Shown here one piece after another: positions 24,115-32,509 of a stretch of DNA of 41,369 nucleotides (the stretch's first letter is position 1; each line of letters begins with the position of its first letter). The DNA comes from Flavobacteriia bacterium. Its GTDB lineage: Bacteria > Bacteroidota > Bacteroidia > Flavobacteriales_D > Crocinitomicaceae. The notes under the pieces were generated by a model, which ran no database searches, had not been told where the DNA came from, and saw nothing but the letters and a program-made list of their open reading frames with translations. A program made the position numbers and the translations under genes. The stretch is taken from the NCBI GenBank assembly GCA_009924735.1, contig RFQZ01000026.1, forward strand, positions 1 to 41,369, given 5' to 3'.

Positions 24115-25977
24115 GTGAAATCCCTCGTTCGACCGCATGCTGTATTTTTTCTCCATGGTTTACTATGGACGGCAACACTCACGGTTCATAGGGTTCTCTT
24201 CATTGCGTTCAACCACGCTTACCTTGACCCAAGCACGGTTGACTTTATACAAGCATTTCGCTTCGATGTCAGTTGGGTTGGGTATGTCTGTTTTGGACTT
24301 TACCTCCCCTTTTTAGGCTTGACAACCATAGGTTCGAATTCAAAAAAAAACGTTCTGCTCTTTGGATTGTTCCTCCTCCCCTGCCTTGTTCAAACGCTTA
24401 CTGAATGCTGGGATTTGGTCTATTTTCGCTACACCCTGAAACGGTCGTCGTTTGACCTCTATTCGTTCTTTTTATCCGGTCCTGAGCAATTTCAATTCTC
24501 CAATCTACTTTCCAAGTTTTGGTGGGTGGCACTGTTGGCCCTATCAGTGCTTTCAGGGTATGCAATCCTGAGCTTTAAAATCCTACAACGAAAATCACAA
24601 AAGCAAACGCTTCAAGGAAAGCACATCCCAATGTATTTGACATGTCTTTTCCTTTTTTTTCTAATCGCTCGAAGCAGCTTGGGTCCAAAACCCTTGGGAA
24701 TCTTAGATGCCAGTAAATTCTCGTCAACGGAGAACGTACAATTGGTATTGAATTCGCCCTTCGTTGTACTAAAAACAATTCAAAACGAAGCCATTCCAGA
24801 CCACGAATACATGTCGGTGGAGAACGAAAAAGAAACATTCAACCCCATCCTTACCGCGAATGCCAAGGGAGAGGAATGGAAACCTAACCTTGTTTTCATC
24901 ATTTTAGAAAGTTTTGGCCATACGCAAATTCATCAAAAAACCAAGGGAAAATCCATTACACCTTTTACGGATTCCATCCTGGAACAGTCTCTTTACTTTA
25001 CCCATGCGTATGCAGAAGGCAAAACGTCAGTCGAGGCCCTTCCGGCTTTGTTTGCAGGCATCCCCTCCTATTTAGACCTCCCTTTTGTCATAAGCAATTA
25101 CAGCACAAATAAAATCGACGGCTTTCCAACGTTGTGTAAAAACAAAGGGTATCAAACCTCTTTTTTTCATGGCGCAAGAAAAGGATCCATGCGGTTTGAC
25201 AGCTTCACAAAATCGCTGGGATTTGAGCAGTTCTATTCCATGGAAGACGACCCAACCCCCGAACACTTTGACGGTGCCTGGGGAATTTACGACCACCATT
25301 TTTTAAACCTAATGAAAACGGAATTGAACCATATGAAATCTCCTTTTTTAGCCACCTTTTTCAGCTTATCATCGCACGAACCCTACCGCGTACCGAAGAA
25401 CCATAATTTCTTGCCGAAAGGTTCGACGGAAATACAGCAATCGTACCGATATACCGACGAAAGCCTCAAGCGTTTTTTTAAATCCATTGCACATTCCCCT
25501 TGGTTTAAGAATACCCTTTTCATTCTAACAGCGGACCACACGCCGGTACAATTGGATTCGGAAGCGAAGAACATTCAGGAAAAATACCACATTCCCATTG
25601 CGATTTATGCGCCCTACCTCATCAAACCAAAAAAATCACATACGCCGCTTTCACACGTAGACCTTGTACCCACCTTATGCGAAATCATGCAATGGAACCA
25701 AAGATTATATTCTTTTGGTTTACCTGTGTCAAAAAAGGAAGTCCAACCCGATGAAATACGCTATCTCAACGGTCATTATTCCCTTTGGAATGCGAAATAT
25801 GAAATTCAATTCAACGAGCCTAATCAAAAATGGGAAGTCAAGTTTAACGAAAGTTATCTGACAAAACACCCCAACAAAAGCGCCCTAGCAAATGCATTGG
25901 CACAATCTAAAAAACGAATGTTGGCAAGGATTCAAAGGTTACGCAGGGATTTAAGATGGAATACCCTACATAAATAA
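24115..25977 (+). CDS. LTA-synthase-like membrane sulfatase-fold enzyme (phosphoglycerol/phosphoethanolamine transferase type)
   Basis: 620 aa from a GTG at 24115. Five hydrophobic segments fill residues ~10-30, 50-75, 80-100, 135-155 and 170-187, then a periplasmic sulfatase domain. Metal and nucleophile residues are visible: E265 in PNLVFIILESFG, the nucleophile T304 in EGKTSVEALPALFAG, and D474-H475 in LTADHTP. This layout equals LtaS/MdoB-type transferases that move glycerol-phosphate or similar head groups on the outer face of the inner membrane. Gram-negative bacteria lack LTA, so the acceptor is unknown (glycan, lipid A or lipid). Confidence 0.88.
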   Translation: MKSLVRPHAVFFLHGLLWTATLTVHRVLFIAFNHAYLDPSTVDFIQAFRFDVSWVGYVCFGLYLPFLGLTTIGSNSKKNVLLFGLFLLPCLVQTLTECWDLVYFRYTLKRSSFDLYSFFLSGPEQFQFSNLLSKFWWVALLALSVLSGYAILSFKILQRKSQKQTLQGKHIPMYLTCLFLFFLIARSSLGPKPLGILDASKFSSTENVQLVLNSPFVVLKTIQNEAIPDHEYMSVENEKETFNPILTANAKGEEWKPNLVFIILESFGHTQIHQKTKGKSITPFTDSILEQSLYFTHAYAEGKTSVEALPALFAGIPSYLDLPFVISNYSTNKIDGFPTLCKNKGYQTSFFHGARKGSMRFDSFTKSLGFEQFYSMEDDPTPEHFDGAWGIYDHHFLNLMKTELNHMKSPFLATFFSLSSHEPYRVPKNHNFLPKGSTEIQQSYRYTDESLKRFFKSIAHSPWFKNTLFILTADHTPVQLDSEAKNIQEKYHIPIAIYAPYLIKPKKSHTPLSHVDLVPTLCEIMQWNQRLYSFGLPVSKKEVQPDEIRYLNGHYSLWNAKYEIQFNEPNQKWEVKFNESYLTKHPNKSALANALAQSKKRMLARIQRLRRDLRWNTLHK

Positions 25978-26021
25978 AATGTAATTTTACAGACAGATAA
26001 ACCTAACCAAAACGCATTGTC

Positions 26022-26471
26022 ATGGAATTTTTAGCTTGGGACCTCGAATTGATTTTAACGAAGCTGCAACCTCTCAAAGAGAACGCTTTACCCGCTTGGG
26101 GTAATTTTTCAGCACAACGAATGGTGGAGCATCTCAACGACGGTCTTCGAATGTCCATGGGTGAAATCACATTTCCGTTGGAAGTGCCAGAGGAGAAACT
26201 TTCTAAGAACAAATTGTTTCTGCACAGTGAAAACCCTTTCCCCAAAGATTTATCCGTGAACTTTGTAAAACCAGAAACGAAGCTTCGAAATGAAGAATTG
26301 GAATTGGCAATTGACGAATTAACGGAATCCATCCTTCGATTCGAAGCATTTTACGAAGATGAACCCAACGCCCATTTTCAGCACCCCCATTTTGGAAACC
26401 TAAACCATGGTGATTGGACACAACTGCATCGCAAACATTTCCACCACCATTTTTTGCAATTCGGGCTTTGA
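26022..26471 (+). CDS. DinB-like (DUF1569-type) protein
   Basis: 149 aa, helical. It has the DinB/DUF1569 pattern: LPAWGNFSAQRMVEHLND near residue 24 and, near the end, HFGNLNHGDWTQLHRKHFHHHFLQFG, where the H-x3-H cluster (HRKHFHHH) and H41 would make the metal site. Members include metal-binding thiol transferases and uncharacterised proteins; the substrate is unknown. It follows the LtaS-like gene by 44 bases on the same strand. Confidence 0.75.
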   Translation: MEFLAWDLELILTKLQPLKENALPAWGNFSAQRMVEHLNDGLRMSMGEITFPLEVPEEKLSKNKLFLHSENPFPKDLSVNFVKPETKLRNEELELAIDELTESILRFEAFYEDEPNAHFQHPHFGNLNHGDWTQLHRKHFHHHFLQFGL

Positions 26472-26476
26472 CAACC

Positions 26477-26495
26477 TATAAATTAGCAATTTATA
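26477..26495. repeat. perfect 8-3-8 AT-only hairpin
   Basis: TATAAATT-AGC-AATTTATA lies 5 bases after the DinB-like stop codon and 58 before the next gene. It could be an RNA 3' end structure, but it has no U-tract and no G/C, so it is not a good terminator. Confidence 0.4.
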
Positions 26496-26553
26496 ACAAT
26501 TGAGTTTCGTGTAATTATTGTAATTTTATTACTCAAAATTAATACCCTTGTTT

Positions 26554-27294
26554 ATGAAAAATTTATTTTTACTCCTTGTTCTTTTAGCTTGTTCATTTGG
26601 ATATAAGGCTCAAACTGCTGAAGAAATAATTAATGCTTATCATCAAGCAATCGGTGGTGCTAAATGGGATAAAATCAATGGGATGCAATTGAATGCGTCT
26701 TTGGACCAAGGTGGCATGAAAATACCAATTGAAGTTGTTTTACTGAAAGATGGTCAAACTTACACTGAAATAACACTGATGGGTAACACCATGATTATGC
26801 AAGCATTTGATGGCACAACAGTTTGGACAACGAATTTTATGTCGATGGAAGCTGAAAAATCGCCATCTGACGAAACTGAAAACGCAAAACGCGCAGCGAA
26901 AGAATTCCCAAATGCCTTGATAAATTATAAAAACTTAGGATATACAGCTACCCTACTTGGTTCTGAAACCATCGATGGTACGGCATGCCACAAAATCAAA
27001 TTAGATAAAAAGACACTATTGGCAGAAGGTAAAGAAGTGCCAAACATTGAATATTATTATATTGACAAAGAGAACAATGTTCCAATATTAACAGAGACCG
27101 AAATCCAATCTGGAGAAATGAAAGGTAAAACATCACAAACTAAATATTCTGATTACCAAGAAGTTGAAGGTGTATACATTGCCTTCTCAAATACCTCTGG
27201 CGTTAAAGACGGAATGACACAAACCGTTCAATTCGATAAAATTACGCTCAATCCGAAGATCGACGAAAGCAAGTTTTTATTTCCAAAAAAGTAA
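26554..27294 (+). CDS. LolA-like-fold outer-membrane lipoprotein-sorting type protein
   Basis: 246 aa from the ATG at 26554 (a TTG two codons upstream is less likely). A signal peptide (MKNLFLLLVLLACSFGYKAQ) is followed by AEEIINAYHQAIGGAKWDKI, the typical opening of Bacteroidota LolA/LppX-like-fold proteins, and repeated curved beta strands (TETEIQSGEMKGKTSQTKYS, YQEVEGVYIAFS). The family binds lipids in some members; here a role is not known. It is 3 bases upstream of the giant Asp-box protein, and the two look like one transcription unit. Confidence 0.78.
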   Translation: MKNLFLLLVLLACSFGYKAQTAEEIINAYHQAIGGAKWDKINGMQLNASLDQGGMKIPIEVVLLKDGQTYTEITLMGNTMIMQAFDGTTVWTTNFMSMEAEKSPSDETENAKRAAKEFPNALINYKNLGYTATLLGSETIDGTACHKIKLDKKTLLAEGKEVPNIEYYYIDKENNVPILTETEIQSGEMKGKTSQTKYSDYQEVEGVYIAFSNTSGVKDGMTQTVQFDKITLNPKIDESKFLFPKK

Positions 27295-27297
27295 GCC

Positions 27298-30200
27298 ATG
27301 AATAAGTTAATTATTTGCCTTTTCGTAAGCGGATTGGCCGTATCCTCGTGGGCACAAACCCCTACCCTAAACGCTGGAGATTATTTCGGTGACATGAAAG
27401 CAAGACATATCGGTCCGGCATTGATGAGCGGTCGAATCTCCGATGTGGAACTTCATCCTAAAAACGCAAACATTGTACTGGTAGGCGCAGCAGGCGGTGG
27501 GGTATGGAAATCTCAAGATGGTGGTGTGCGTTTCACATCCATATTCGACCAATATTGTCAATCCATTGGTTGTATTAGCATTGACCCCAGCGACCCCGAC
27601 AACACCTATTGGGTAGGGACTGGCGAAACATGGACCAGAAACAGTGTTTCCATGGGCGATGGAATTTACAAAACGATCGATGGGGGTAAAAACTGGACCA
27701 AAATGGGCTTAGAAAAGTCAGACCGTATCGCATCCATTCAAATCAACCCTAAGAATCCAAATGAAATTTACGTGGCTGTATTGGGTGCCTTGTGGGGACC
27801 AAGCAATGAACGTGGAGTGTACAAATCAATCGATGGAGGTAAAACTTGGAATAAGAGCCTGTTTGTAAATAATACAACGGGATGTTCTGAATTAGTCATG
27901 GATCCAAACGAACCACAGGTTTTATACGCCGCCTTCTGGGAATTTGGCAGGACCGCTTATTCGTTTAATTCTGGGGGATTCAACAGTTCCCTGTACAAGA
28001 GTATAGATGGTGGATCAACATGGAAAAAATTAGAAAATGGATTGCCCCAAGGAGAAAAAGGACGAATTGCAGTTTCGCTTGCGCCGTCCAATTCGTCCAT
28101 TGTTTATGCAGTAATTGAAGCAAAGAAAAAAGAAGAAAAAGGACTTTACCGTTCTGAAGATGGCGGAAATACGTGGTCCTTTCTAAACGGAGATTTTGCG
28201 CTTACCGTCCGTCCGTTTTATTTTTCAAGAATCACCATACATCCTAAGGATCCGAATATTATTGCAAAAGGAGGGCTTTTTGGTTCAATCAGCAGGGACG
28301 GGGGAAAAACTTTTAAGAATTTAGGTTCGATGCATTCCGACATTCACGACGTGGTGTTTGACAATAATCAACCCGATAAAGTTTTTGTGGCGACCGACGG
28401 CGGTTTATACCGCTCGCTGGATGGCGGATCCAGCATGGAAATGGTGGAAGATTTACCCGTGAGTCAATTTTATCACGTTAGTCTTGATAATCGAGTTCCC
28501 TACTATGTGTACGGTGGCTTACAGGATAACAACTCCTGGTTTGGACCCTCTGCGAGTCCAGGTGGCATCGAAGCAAGGGATTGGGAATTGGTGGGTCAAG
28601 GAGATGGATTTCGTGTGTATCCACACCCAACCCAACCGAATATTGTCTATTCGGAAATGCAGGGAGCGGAGGCAATCTGGAGATTTGACGTGGAGAAACA
28701 ACAGTTAAAAACGGTAAAACCATATCCATTAGAAGGGGATCCCAAACTTCGGTTCAATTGGAATGCCTCTTTAACCACTAGCAAGCATAACCCTGACCGC
28801 CTATACGTTGGAAGTCAATTTGTTCATGTGTCAAATGACCGAGGAGATAGTTGGACCAAAATATCCCCCGATTTAACTACAAACGATAAATTGAAACAAA
28901 ACCAAGAAGCTTCTGGAGGATTATCCGCGGATAATTCAGGTGCTGAAAATCATTGTACTATTTTTACCATTGCAGAATCTCCTTTAACTGAGCAAGTAAT
29001 TTGGGTCGGAACAGATGACGGAAATGTGCAAGTGACCAAAGACGGTGGCAAAACTTGGGAGAACCTAACGAAGAACATTACAGGACTTCCAACAAATACG
29101 TGGTGTTATCACATCGAAGCCAGCGTTCACGGAAAAGAAATTGCTTATGCCGTTTTCGATGGTCACACGAAAAACGATTATGCTGCATATGTCTATAAAA
29201 CTGTAGATTTCGGTAAAACTTGGCAATCAATCGCTACGTCAGAGATCACCGCGTTTGTTAGAAATATTCAAGAAGACTACACCAATAAGAATTTGCTTTA
29301 CCTAGGTGCCGAAAATGGTTTATACATTACACTAAACGGCGGAAAAACCTGGTCGCCGTTTACGAACAACTTTCCAAAAGTGGCCGTTCATTATTTAGAA
29401 CTTCATCCCACGAAACATTCATTGGTTGCCGCAACCCACGGAAGAGGGATTATTATTATTGATGATGTTCGTCCATTACGCAACATTAACGAAGGACTAT
29501 TGATTAAAAATTTAAGCTTTTTTGAAACGGATCGTTTTATACTTCCAGAAAAAAGCAATTTCGGAGGAACCGCCTTGGGAAATCAATTTGTTGGCGATAA
29601 CCCAAGCAACAACGCAAAAATCACTTATTTACTACCGAAACGTCATACGTTTGGTAAAATGACAGGGGAGATTACCACCTTAGAAGGCACCTTAGTTTCC
29701 AAACTTGAAGTAGGAAAAAACAAAGGAATCAATACCATTGAATGGGGTTTTAATGCCAACGCTCCCAAAGTAGCCAAAGGAAAAGGATTTTCAGTAGCTC
29801 CCCCACCCGCTGTTATCGCAGGCAAGTACTTGGTTAAAATCAACAAAGGGAATGAAGTATTTGAAAAACAAATAGAAGTGATATATGATTCCACTTCATT
29901 GTTTAGCTTAGTAGATCGCGCACAACAACAACAAACCACTCAAGCAGTATATAACATGATTCAGGACCTAGCGTACTTAGTGTATCAAATTGATCAATGG
30001 GACGCCAAAGCGACAGAATATAAAACTAAGCATACCAAAGCGGATAAGTACGTGGATGCGCTACGGATGGATCTTACCGCGATGCGGAACACCTTGGTAG
30101 TGACAACCGGTGATAATTATGTGGGAGCAGCAGAAGATGAATTGAGAGAAAAGTTGAATGAAATATTTGCTACTATTTCTAGTTATTTTGGGGCACCTTC

Positions 30201-30372
30201 TTCTTCAGAGTTGGCAAACATCACTGCGTTATCCAATGAACTTAACAAAGCAAAAAAACAATTTGATGTTCTTCAAGAAACCAAAATAAAAGCATTAAAA
30301 TCCCTCCTTGACAAGGATTCAGAGATTATAAAGCCTGAGATTTTGTCATTCGAAGAATTTATTAAGCAATAG
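27298..30372 (+). CDS. large secreted Asp-box (sialidase/VPS10-like) beta-propeller protein
   Basis: 1024 aa with a signal peptide (LIICLFVSGLAVSSWAQ). Asp-boxes recur through the first ~720 residues, e.g. SQDGGVRF, TIDGGKNWTKM, SIDGGKTWNKS, SEDGGNTWSF, TKDGGKTWENL and TLNGGKTWSPF, consistent with one ten-bladed or two seven-bladed propellers. The start ARHIGPALMSGRISDVELHP is characteristic of the Bacteroidota family often annotated glycosyl hydrolase. The last ~300 residues hold a beta-sandwich-like part and a helical end (QQQTTQAVYNMIQDLAYLV). No catalytic sialidase triad is evident; the hydrolase label is not supported by what I can see. Confidence 0.85.
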   Translation: MNKLIICLFVSGLAVSSWAQTPTLNAGDYFGDMKARHIGPALMSGRISDVELHPKNANIVLVGAAGGGVWKSQDGGVRFTSIFDQYCQSIGCISIDPSDPDNTYWVGTGETWTRNSVSMGDGIYKTIDGGKNWTKMGLEKSDRIASIQINPKNPNEIYVAVLGALWGPSNERGVYKSIDGGKTWNKSLFVNNTTGCSELVMDPNEPQVLYAAFWEFGRTAYSFNSGGFNSSLYKSIDGGSTWKKLENGLPQGEKGRIAVSLAPSNSSIVYAVIEAKKKEEKGLYRSEDGGNTWSFLNGDFALTVRPFYFSRITIHPKDPNIIAKGGLFGSISRDGGKTFKNLGSMHSDIHDVVFDNNQPDKVFVATDGGLYRSLDGGSSMEMVEDLPVSQFYHVSLDNRVPYYVYGGLQDNNSWFGPSASPGGIEARDWELVGQGDGFRVYPHPTQPNIVYSEMQGAEAIWRFDVEKQQLKTVKPYPLEGDPKLRFNWNASLTTSKHNPDRLYVGSQFVHVSNDRGDSWTKISPDLTTNDKLKQNQEASGGLSADNSGAENHCTIFTIAESPLTEQVIWVGTDDGNVQVTKDGGKTWENLTKNITGLPTNTWCYHIEASVHGKEIAYAVFDGHTKNDYAAYVYKTVDFGKTWQSIATSEITAFVRNIQEDYTNKNLLYLGAENGLYITLNGGKTWSPFTNNFPKVAVHYLELHPTKHSLVAATHGRGIIIIDDVRPLRNINEGLLIKNLSFFETDRFILPEKSNFGGTALGNQFVGDNPSNNAKITYLLPKRHTFGKMTGEITTLEGTLVSKLEVGKNKGINTIEWGFNANAPKVAKGKGFSVAPPPAVIAGKYLVKINKGNEVFEKQIEVIYDSTSLFSLVDRAQQQQTTQAVYNMIQDLAYLVYQIDQWDAKATEYKTKHTKADKYVDALRMDLTAMRNTLVVTTGDNYVGAAEDELREKLNEIFATISSYFGAPSSSELANITALSNELNKAKKQFDVLQETKIKALKSLLDKDSEIIKPEILSFEEFIKQ

Positions 30373-30489
30373 TGTTGGTTTTCGTTCATAGAACTAAAGG
30401 AACGATACGGAAAGAACATACCATTAAATAAACCCTTGGTTTAACCGCTGTCAATTTTTGCAGATCCTGCCTGATCGAAATATTCGTTC

Positions 30490-30516
30490 AAAAAAAATCC
30501 CTCCGAAGAGGGATTT
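30490..30516 (-). terminator. intrinsic terminator of the ECF sigma gene
   Basis: On the minus strand a 9-bp stem AAATCCCTC/GAGGGATTT with a four-base TTCG loop is followed by a run of seven T. It lies 20 bases past the sigma-factor stop codon, the textbook arrangement. Confidence 0.85.
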
Positions 30517-30536
30517 CATGTGTTTTCACTGGTGAT

Positions 30537-31133
30537 TTATAGGTCAACAACCACGTCGTACTTGTCGATCATTTTCCGAAGATTAATCAATGCATAACGC
30601 ATTCTCCCCAGCGCTGTGTTGATGCTAATGTCTTCCATTTCCGCGATTTCTTTAAACGATAGGTCCTGAAACAATCGCATGTAAACGATGTCTCGTTGTA
30701 ATTTTGGCAATTTCTCCATAAAATGTACGACCTGAAGCTCCAATTCATCCTTACACGTAACTTCAAGAATGTTTAATTCATCGGATGAAAGCCTGCTAAA
30801 AATGGAATAATCCTCCGTCGCTGAACGTGTTTCAGATAAAAACCTCATTTTCTTGTCTTTGCGAAATCCATCAATGACAAGGTTGTGTGCAATGCGCATT
30901 ACCCATGGTAAAAATTTACCTTCTTCGTTGTACGCGCCACTTTTCAAGGTGTAAATAACCTTCATAAAAGTATCCTGAAAAACATCTGAGGCGAGGTCCG
31001 AATTTCGAACTTTAGAATAAATAAAACGGTAGATACGGTCTTTGTGACGTTTCAGTAATACTTCAAACGCTTTTTCACTTCCTTCTAAATACAGCTTGAC
31101 TAGCTCTTGATCTCCTAATGATACTAACAACAT
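30537..31133 (-). CDS. ECF-type RNA polymerase sigma factor
   Basis: 198 aa. Region 2 reads FEVLLKRHKDRIYRFIYSKVRNSDLASDVFQDTFMKV with FLPWVMRIAHNLVIDGFRK (in parts), and region 4 reads LPKLQRDIVYMRLFQDLSFKEIAEM then NTALGRMRYALINLR, the helix-turn-helix for the -35 element. No anti-sigma gene lies beside it. This is the Bacteroidota lineage of stand-alone ECF factors; targets are unknown. A perfect terminator follows. Confidence 0.93.
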   Translation of the reverse strand: MLLVSLGDQELVKLYLEGSEKAFEVLLKRHKDRIYRFIYSKVRNSDLASDVFQDTFMKVIYTLKSGAYNEEGKFLPWVMRIAHNLVIDGFRKDKKMRFLSETRSATEDYSIFSRLSSDELNILEVTCKDELELQVVHFMEKLPKLQRDIVYMRLFQDLSFKEIAEMEDISINTALGRMRYALINLRKMIDKYDVVVDL

Positions 31134-31246
31134 AATTTACAATTAATCCAAAAATTGGGGTTAAGTAAACGTTGTCTATAGGCGAGCTTTTTTTTTGATG
31201 TTATTTGTACAAACGTAAAATTAAACATTTCTTTTGTACCGAGCCA

Positions 31247-31276
31247 TTCAATGAACTTTTATTAACTTTCAATGAA
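31247..31276. repeat. 9-bp direct repeat 21 bp apart upstream of the CPBP gene
   Basis: TTCAATGAA occurs at 31247-31255 and 31268-31276, two helical turns apart and on the same face, just before the start at 31290. It may be a direct-repeat operator for the divergent sigma/CPBP region. Confidence 0.4.
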
Positions 31277-31289
31277 AATTTAGGGGGTT

Positions 31290-31844
31290 ATGTCGAATAA
31301 AGTGTTTTTGATGGGGTTGATTACTTTGCTTGTCTTTCCCATTTGCGGCTTCCTCCTTCGTTTTGGCATCGACCTTTCGCAAATCGAAAATTTTCTAGGA
31401 TTCCAATCCTTTGATTGGTTGCCCATTGGTTTGGGATTGGAATTTGGCTTTGTCTATGCATTTGTTGCGATGCTGTTCATGCGCGCTGAAGTTTTTAGCA
31501 CCTCGAACCTAAAAATGGAGCGCCTCATAAAAGGACTTAACTTGAACTTTTGGCAAGGAATTTTTCTATCCCTGTGCGCAGGAATTGGGGAAGAATTGTT
31601 CTTTAGGATGAGCTTACAACCCTTTTTGGGCATTTGGATTACGTCGATAATCTTTGTTGCAATCCATGGGTACCTTAATCCTTTGGATTGGAAATTTAGC
31701 TTGTATGGGCTCATTGCGCTTCCTTTTATTGTCATCCTATCTTATGGGTATGAACGTTTTGGAATCCACTTTGCCATTGCGGCACATTTTTGCTACGATG
31801 CTGTTTTGTTCACTGCGATGCTGGAGGATAAAAAGACCATTTAA
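31290..31844 (+). CDS. CPBP family intramembrane glutamic protease (CAAX/Abi type)
   Basis: 184 aa, membrane protein with ~5 helices. The three CPBP motifs are present: GIGEELFFRMSLQ (E101, E102 and R106), FVAIHGYLN (H126, N130) and HFCYDAV near the C-terminus (H, D). The family includes CAAX prenyl endopeptidases and bacteriocin-immunity proteins; here it probably acts on a membrane substrate that is not known. The PAP2 gene follows after 23 bases. Confidence 0.88.
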   Translation: MSNKVFLMGLITLLVFPICGFLLRFGIDLSQIENFLGFQSFDWLPIGLGLEFGFVYAFVAMLFMRAEVFSTSNLKMERLIKGLNLNFWQGIFLSLCAGIGEELFFRMSLQPFLGIWITSIIFVAIHGYLNPLDWKFSLYGLIALPFIVILSYGYERFGIHFAIAAHFCYDAVLFTAMLEDKKTI

Positions 31845-31867
31845 CGCAGTTTTACTACCTTTGGGAT

Positions 31868-32509
31868 GTGAATGCAAATCGACCGTTTTTCTTCCTGCCG
31901 TATTTTGCGCTCTTGGCAATTCTGGGATGGGTATTATGCACTTCCGAAAAACTACAATTTCACCTTTGGCTTCATGAATTCCACAACTCATTCTTGGATT
32001 GTGTCATCCCCTATTGCACCCATTTGGGCGATGGGATTTTTGTGCTGTCAATTGCACTGATGCTTTTGCTGTTGTACAACCAAAGAACAGGCATCCTACT
32101 GATTTTAGGGTATGTTTTCTCCTCGGTAATCGCCCAATTACTTAAAAGACTGGCCTTTCCAAATTACATGCGCCCCTTCCATTTTTTTAAAAACAATGTC
32201 GATTTTCATCAAATACCGAATTTTTTATACTTCGAATCAAATGGTTTTCCTTCGGGACACACCACCAGCGCTTTTGCCTTTGCAACGGTATTTTGTTACC
32301 TGCATGGACAAAAACCTTGGGTGCAGTTCCTTCTGTTTGGGATGGCCGTATTTGTTGGTTTTACCAGGGTATATTTGTCACAACATTTTTTATTGGATGT
32401 TTATTTTGGTTCCATTCTCGGCGTTGTGTGCGGATGGATGCTCCTGCGGGTCATACCGAAAAATTGGTTTCCGAATACTAAACCTATGCTCACAAGATGG
32501 AAAAAATAA
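31868..32509 (+). CDS. PAP2-family membrane phosphatase
   Basis: 213 aa from a GTG at 31868. The three phosphatase signatures are all seen: LKRLAFPNYMRPFHFF (K-x6-RP), FPSGHTTSAFAFATVF (PSGH) and RVYLSQHFLLDVYFG (SR-x5-H-x3-D form), between ~6 membrane segments. Acid phosphatase/undecaprenyl-pyrophosphate phosphatase-like or lipid A phosphatase roles are possible. It overlaps the GT39 gene by 13 bases, which hints at a shared lipid-carrier or lipid A modification job. Confidence 0.9.
   Translation: MNANRPFFFLPYFALLAILGWVLCTSEKLQFHLWLHEFHNSFLDCVIPYCTHLGDGIFVLSIALMLLLLYNQRTGILLILGYVFSSVIAQLLKRLAFPNYMRPFHFFKNNVDFHQIPNFLYFESNGFPSGHTTSAFAFATVFCYLHGQKPWVQFLLFGMAVFVGFTRVYLSQHFLLDVYFGSILGVVCGWMLLRVIPKNWFPNTKPMLTRWKK

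Noticed and set aside
24068-24178. Extended N-terminus of the hypothetical protein (start 24178)
   Set aside because: It would run 64 bases into the divergent LtaS-like gene and across the short promoter region; the ATG at 24067 gives a normal start.
30373-30489. Terminator for the plus-strand Asp-box gene around TAAACC-CTT-GGTTTA
   Set aside because: The stem is only 6 bp and no U-run follows on the plus strand.
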